This document shows positions 60,001 to 64,000 of a stretch of DNA of 64,000 nt, in pieces. The notes beneath the pieces were generated by a model, which searched no databases, was not told the origin of the DNA, and saw only the letters and a program-made list of their open reading frames with translations. This stretch comes from Nymphaea colorata (taxonomy: Eukaryota > Streptophyta > Magnoliopsida > Nymphaeales > Nymphaeaceae): NCBI RefSeq assembly GCF_008831285.2, contig NC_045141.1, forward strand, positions 3,799,224 to 3,863,223, in the 5' to 3' direction. A program made the position numbers and the translations under genes. Numbering within the stretch: position 1 is the stretch's first letter; the number at the start of each line of letters is the position of its first letter.

Positions 60001-62243
60001 TGTTGACAGTTTTTGAAATGTTGGATGGCTTCTAAACTCACTCTTGGTACTTTGGATCCAAAGTGCATCTTAGTGCATAGTTCTTGAGCTTGGCTTCATC
60101 TTAGAAACCAAGGTTTTGGAATTCCTATTTCAAAACAATTTGTAGAGTTTTGTATTTGAAAATCTAGTGGATTTAGTTGACAAAATCTTGTTTATTTGTA
60201 AAAATTGCTTTCAGCTTTTAAGCCAAAATGTGGAAGATTTAGAATACTTGTATTTCTTCAAGCCTCTTTTTGAGGACTCCGAGGCATTTTGGAACACCTA
60301 GAATCTGCTCCAAAGATATTTTTGCTTGAATATGTAGATTTGGAATCCGGGTTTTTGAATTTTGAGAAATCTTCATTTAGATGTTCTGGTCACCCTACAC
60401 TTTGGATTGATTTTGGCAACCTTGTCTCTTCTTTTGCATAGATCAATTATGTTTTTGAAATATAATTTTAGATATGTTGTTTTGGCAAGTTCGCTTTTGT
60501 ACAATTGTAGTGATTTCTGAAAATTTCAGAAATAATAGGATTTGAAACAAGCTCAGTTGAATTATTTTAGTAGTGCACACAACAGATTAAACTCCTTGTT
60601 TGAGTGAATCCAACCTTGGATTGACTAGAAGTAGTTGATTGGATATGCTTATCGGGTTTATAATGTCATTGGTGTGAGATTGTCATACATACACTTCTTG
60701 CCTCCCTTTCTAACATATAGCATAAAATTGGAGAAAAGCATAACACTTAAACAAATGAGTCGATCATCCTCTCTTGATTTAGGGATTTTCTCACCATGGC
60801 TTTACACCATTTAGGACTTTTCATAAATCGGATTTTAGTCTTTAGGTGAGCTAATTTAGAAAACCTTATTTTCCTTGTTTGAAAATGGGTTTTAGTTGCG
60901 TAATTATCAAAATCGCAAGAATACATGCATCAATGATTTAGTATGTACATTTTCACATGCAGCAACCTAGATAGACATCGTTCCTGGCCTTTATAAAATG
61001 AACGAAAATCCTCTCCATGATGGCTCTTCCATTCATGACATTCAAGGAAATAAAAATGAACATCAAATAGAATACTTGCCTTGTTCAAACCAAGAGGATT
61101 GAGCAAACCCTAGGGACACACCTAGTTTAATTGGGGAATAGCTCAACCTTTTGCGGTGAGACCACTGTTTTTAGTGGTACATTCATATGATTTACCACTG
61201 CGATCAATGAGTGGAAATGTTGTTGTAACAACAAGCAGCATGGTTGCTGCTTTGATTCAAACGGATGCAGCTGGAGACTCTGACAATAAGCAGCACGCTG
61301 CTACGGATTGAAAGCAATCTAAGGGGCTGCAAGCTAGGAATAGCAGGCCGAGTGCTGCAGATTGGAAGCAGTGGGTTGAGTACCACATTGGAGATCAACA
61401 ACTATGGCCAGTAAACGGAATCAGTACCGGTAGTTGAGGATTGAAAGAGCTGCAGGTTGGCTACTGCATTAGGTATAGCTTTTGGACAGCTCAAGTAAAA
61501 CTAGATTTAACAGTTTGGAAGGAGCTAACCTGAGCGGGGAAGTACCAAGGGCTGGTGATGGTTGAAGATGAACTACAAGTCAGCTAGGAACCACTTGAGC
61601 TGGTGGCCATAGATGGGGAAGCAGATTGGTGCCGCTTCAGTTGAAGAAAGACTGCTAGAGAAGGCAGCAGCTCATTGAAGTTGCAGTAGTAGCTGGGTTA
61701 TGTTGGAGGAGCAACAGAAGCTATATCCAAGGGAGTTGCAGCTTGCAGTTGAAGATGAGCAGGACTGCTGGATCGAGCTGAAGAGGAGCAGAAATAGGGG
61801 GTGCAGGTTGGAAGTAGCCTTCTATTGCATCGAACTGAGGACAGTTGTTGGAGATGGCCGCTGAAGATGCTTGAACTTGTCGTGGACATTTTTATCCAAA
61901 ATTCCAGTAATGGAGAAATTGACTAAGTTAAAATCTTAACTTAGTTTAGATTAGATTTTAAATCTAAATTGAATTTGAATTTTGAATTCCAAACTTAAAT
62001 CTTTGGCCTTGATCCTGATTGATCTTAGAGGTTCATTTTAGTTCTAATTGAATTTGAATTTAAAATCTTGATTCAAATTTGATAGAAGATTTGATTTGCA
62101 ATTCTAAACTGAAAATTGTGATTGATTTCTAGTTTCGGTTCTAGTTGGATTGGGAAGGTGCTGAAGTGGATTACTTCAAATTTTGCCTAAAATACTTTGC
62201 AAAATTTTCAGAATTGCCACTAAAAATTTTCGAGGTGTCAACA
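60001..62243 (-). repeat. Candidate gypsy 3' LTR, about 2.2 kb
   Basis: On the minus strand it starts TGTTGACACC at 62243, right after the polypurine tract. On the plus strand the far end starts TGTTGACAG at 60001, giving an eight-base inverted terminal repeat. It holds AT-rich blocks and a GCAGC-rich block (61200-61890). The second LTR lies outside the window, so the outer end is not confirmed. Confidence 0.5.
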
Positions 62244-62255
62244 AATGCCCCTTTT

Positions 62256-63440
62256 AGCAGCTGAGTTAGCTTTGAGTTTTGGTTAGTGGCAAAAACATGC
62301 ACACCAAAAATTTTACAAATTTTGTAAATTTAACTTGAAAATTTTGCTTTTTGTGTCAACTCCTATTACCCTTGCAAAGAGAAAAAGTCAAGGGTAAAGG
62401 CTTGATTATGAAATGTTTCCTCGATCTCATAAGAAACACTATAAAAAAATTGATATTGATCAAAAAATCTTGCACTTTTAGGAAAGCTTTTGCACTCTAT
62501 GCTTGGGGGAATCGGCATGCCCTGTATTCCTTGGCAATTGCTTGCTTTTGCTTCTATTACCTTTTCAGTTTTCTTTTGAATTTTGTTTTGATTTTGTACT
62601 ACCCTTTACTTTCAGGAAATATACCTCACCACTCCAAGGGGTACTACGGAGTTCACCATTTTGGTGGTTTTGTTTAACTTTGTTATGTGAAACGTCATGC
62701 TTATCAAGCTTTCTTCTGAACCTTTATAGTGAGTTTTGGGGTGATGGCTTTCAGACAAGTTGGCCTTAAAGTTTCAAGTGTAAGATGCCCCTTGGACTTA
62801 TTACTTAAGTTCATAAGGCTATAGGAGGCTTCACAAATGCAAACTGTTCATGGATTTTTTTTTTTGCTTTACGATGTAAGCATAGGTGGTACATCCGGCC
62901 GCTATTGCAAAGTCTTGAACCTGAGAAAAAATTACACTCACTTTGGGCTTATCACTCAACTTATTTTGTTTGATAGTTTTTTTTGTTCATCTTGCCAATG
63001 TCCCTTTGGTCACGAAAGTCTTCTTCCTCACGACAACTCATTCTTTGACCTTCACAACTATTTGATTATCAAGATCAAGAGTAACTTTTGAACATTGATC
63101 CCTCGATTTTATTTGAATTTCTTGTACATTGCAGACCAATACCCCTTGTGTAGCTCATTCATAGTTGAATTGTGTGTTCAATCATAGAATTTGAAATTGT
63201 TTTGTGTAAGATTGTTTGAATTGTTTTTAGGAAATTCATTTAAGGAGACAGTTTGCAAAACTATTTTTTATTGAAATTTTTCTAGGAAGTAAGAAGCTCC
63301 TAAAAGTTTTGAAAGAATGTAAAAGACATTGTTGGAGGACTAGTGTTCAAATGTTTGTAAGTTTGACTTGTGATTTCAAGCATAGAATTTCTTGAGATGC
63401 AATGCATTGATTTGATCTGGAATTTCAACCCTATCAGCAT
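62256..63440 (-). other. Probable gypsy 3' untranslated region
   Basis: Between the integrase remnant and the LTR. Plus-strand frames at 62351-62769 and 62837-63091 are AT-rich and without domains. No gene assigned. Confidence 0.4.
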
Positions 63441-64000
63441 TGATTAGCAATTAAGAATTGTGGGGTGAGGCTCTCTTAACAACGTAAGGTCCTTTCCATT
63501 TGGCACCATTTGCCTTTGTGCATGTCCTTGAGAAGTGTTTTAAGTCGAAAAACTAAGTCATTTAATTAAAATTTTCTTTCAATGATAAATTTAGTGTAAT
63601 GGTGAGCCACTCTTTTGCAATAGGCTTCGGTATGTTCAGCTGCTTGTGTCCTTTATTCATCGATTGCATTGTGTCAACCTCCCTCTCTAGTATTTGTTGA
63701 TGTGAAGTTTAATGACAGGAACAAACTTCATTGCTGGTTTTTGGATGCGTAATGGAAGGATAATTTTCATTCCATACATCAATTCGACCAACGTCCAATT
63801 TGTGGGTGTCTCAAGGTTAGTTCAGTATGTATAAAATGCATCAAGGAATTTTTTGTGTCAACCTCAACCTTTTTGTACAGTTCTTTCGAAAATTTGTATC
63901 TGAATTTTGTTTGTAGCTTATGTTTGTTTGTTGTCCTTGGGATAATATAGTGCAAAGAAGTGATATTGTATGTAGTACTTTTAGCAGAGGTTGCATATTT
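63441..64000 (-). pseudogene. Gypsy integrase C-terminal region, decayed
   Basis: Minus-strand frames give LMYGMKIILPLRIQKPAM near 63790-63735 (the (L/V)YG...LP segment of plant gypsy integrases). Then AYCKRVAHHYTKF and DMHKGKWCQMERTL near 63640-63485 (matching the arrangement Y.RR.A..YN...GKW.PNWEGPY of that family). Several stops and frame changes interrupt it. It continues past the right edge. Confidence 0.72.

Larger units (their letters stand above)
60001..64000 (-). mobile_element. Ty3/gypsy retrotransposon, minus strand, cut by the right edge
   Basis: On the minus strand the order from the right edge is: end of integrase (63441-64000), about 1.2 kb of untranslated sequence, a polypurine-type tract (minus AAAAGGGGCATT, 62244-62255), and a candidate 3' LTR. 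That order, with integrase as the last pol domain, marks Ty3/gypsy rather than copia. The rest of the element would lie right of the window. Confidence 0.65.

Overview
This window is nuclear DNA of a flowering plant. The evidence is two intact intron-containing class III (secretory) peroxidase genes with the classic four-exon structure, several Ty1/copia LTR retrotransposons primed by the initiator-Met-type site TGGTATCAGAGC, LINE remnants, a gypsy remnant, MITE-like elements and many long (GA)n, (AT)n and (AC)n microsatellites. I cannot name the species. There is no bacterial gene organisation, CRISPR array, rRNA or convincing tRNA.

Host genes are few. Peroxidase A (11927-13191, +) and peroxidase D (57158-58508, +) are intact paralogues of 320 residues with identical exon lengths (213, 192, 166 and 392 bases). 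A third copy (peroxidase B, 30473-30925) is a pseudogene reduced to promoter and exon 1. Upstream-type sequence of this family occurs four times (before A, before B, at about 42.9-45.2 kb, and before D). A long collinear segmental duplication joins 22.7-26.7 kb with 34.4-45.2 kb. The cluster therefore looks like a tandem peroxidase array pulled apart by transposons. Two partial host-gene candidates were read by eye: a terminal exon at the left edge (327-422, +) and three linked C-terminal exons on the minus strand (15297-15849).

Layout: 0-3.9 kb is intergenic, with a 295-base tandem duplication and GA tracts. At 3.9-8.5 kb lies copia-1, complete with LTRs and a perfect target-site duplication but with decayed coding. 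At 9.4-10.4 kb is a 1-kb element with inverted ends. Peroxidase A is at 11.7-13.2 kb, the minus-strand exons at 15.3-15.8 kb, and an 866-base terminal-repeat retrotransposon in miniature (TRIM) at 16.4-17.2 kb. The stretch 17.2-22.7 kb is mostly unassigned. The duplicated segment with a LINE 3' end is at 22.7-26.7 kb. A 3.77-kb PIF/Harbinger-like insertion flanked by TAA (26.7-30.5 kb) splits the promoter of peroxidase B. A decayed LINE follows at 30.9-33.9 kb. The second duplicated segment (34.4-45.2 kb) carries copia-2, several MITEs and two GC-rich elements. At 45.2-51.6 kb copia-3 is nested inside the LTR of an older minus-strand copia (copia-4). Unassigned AT-rich DNA runs to 55.2 kb, then peroxidase D, and from 60.0 kb to the right edge a minus-strand gypsy element with a probable 2.2-kb LTR.

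The peroxidases are predicted secreted haem enzymes of the cell wall. A and D share a TATA box and an upstream AC-III-type MYB site (ACCTAAC on the minus strand). Everything else is transposon biology. I found no evidence of a new multi-gene system. The most informative structures are the TRIM element, the insertion-split pseudogene, the nested copia pair, and the same RNase H tryptophan codon turned into TGA in two different copia elements.
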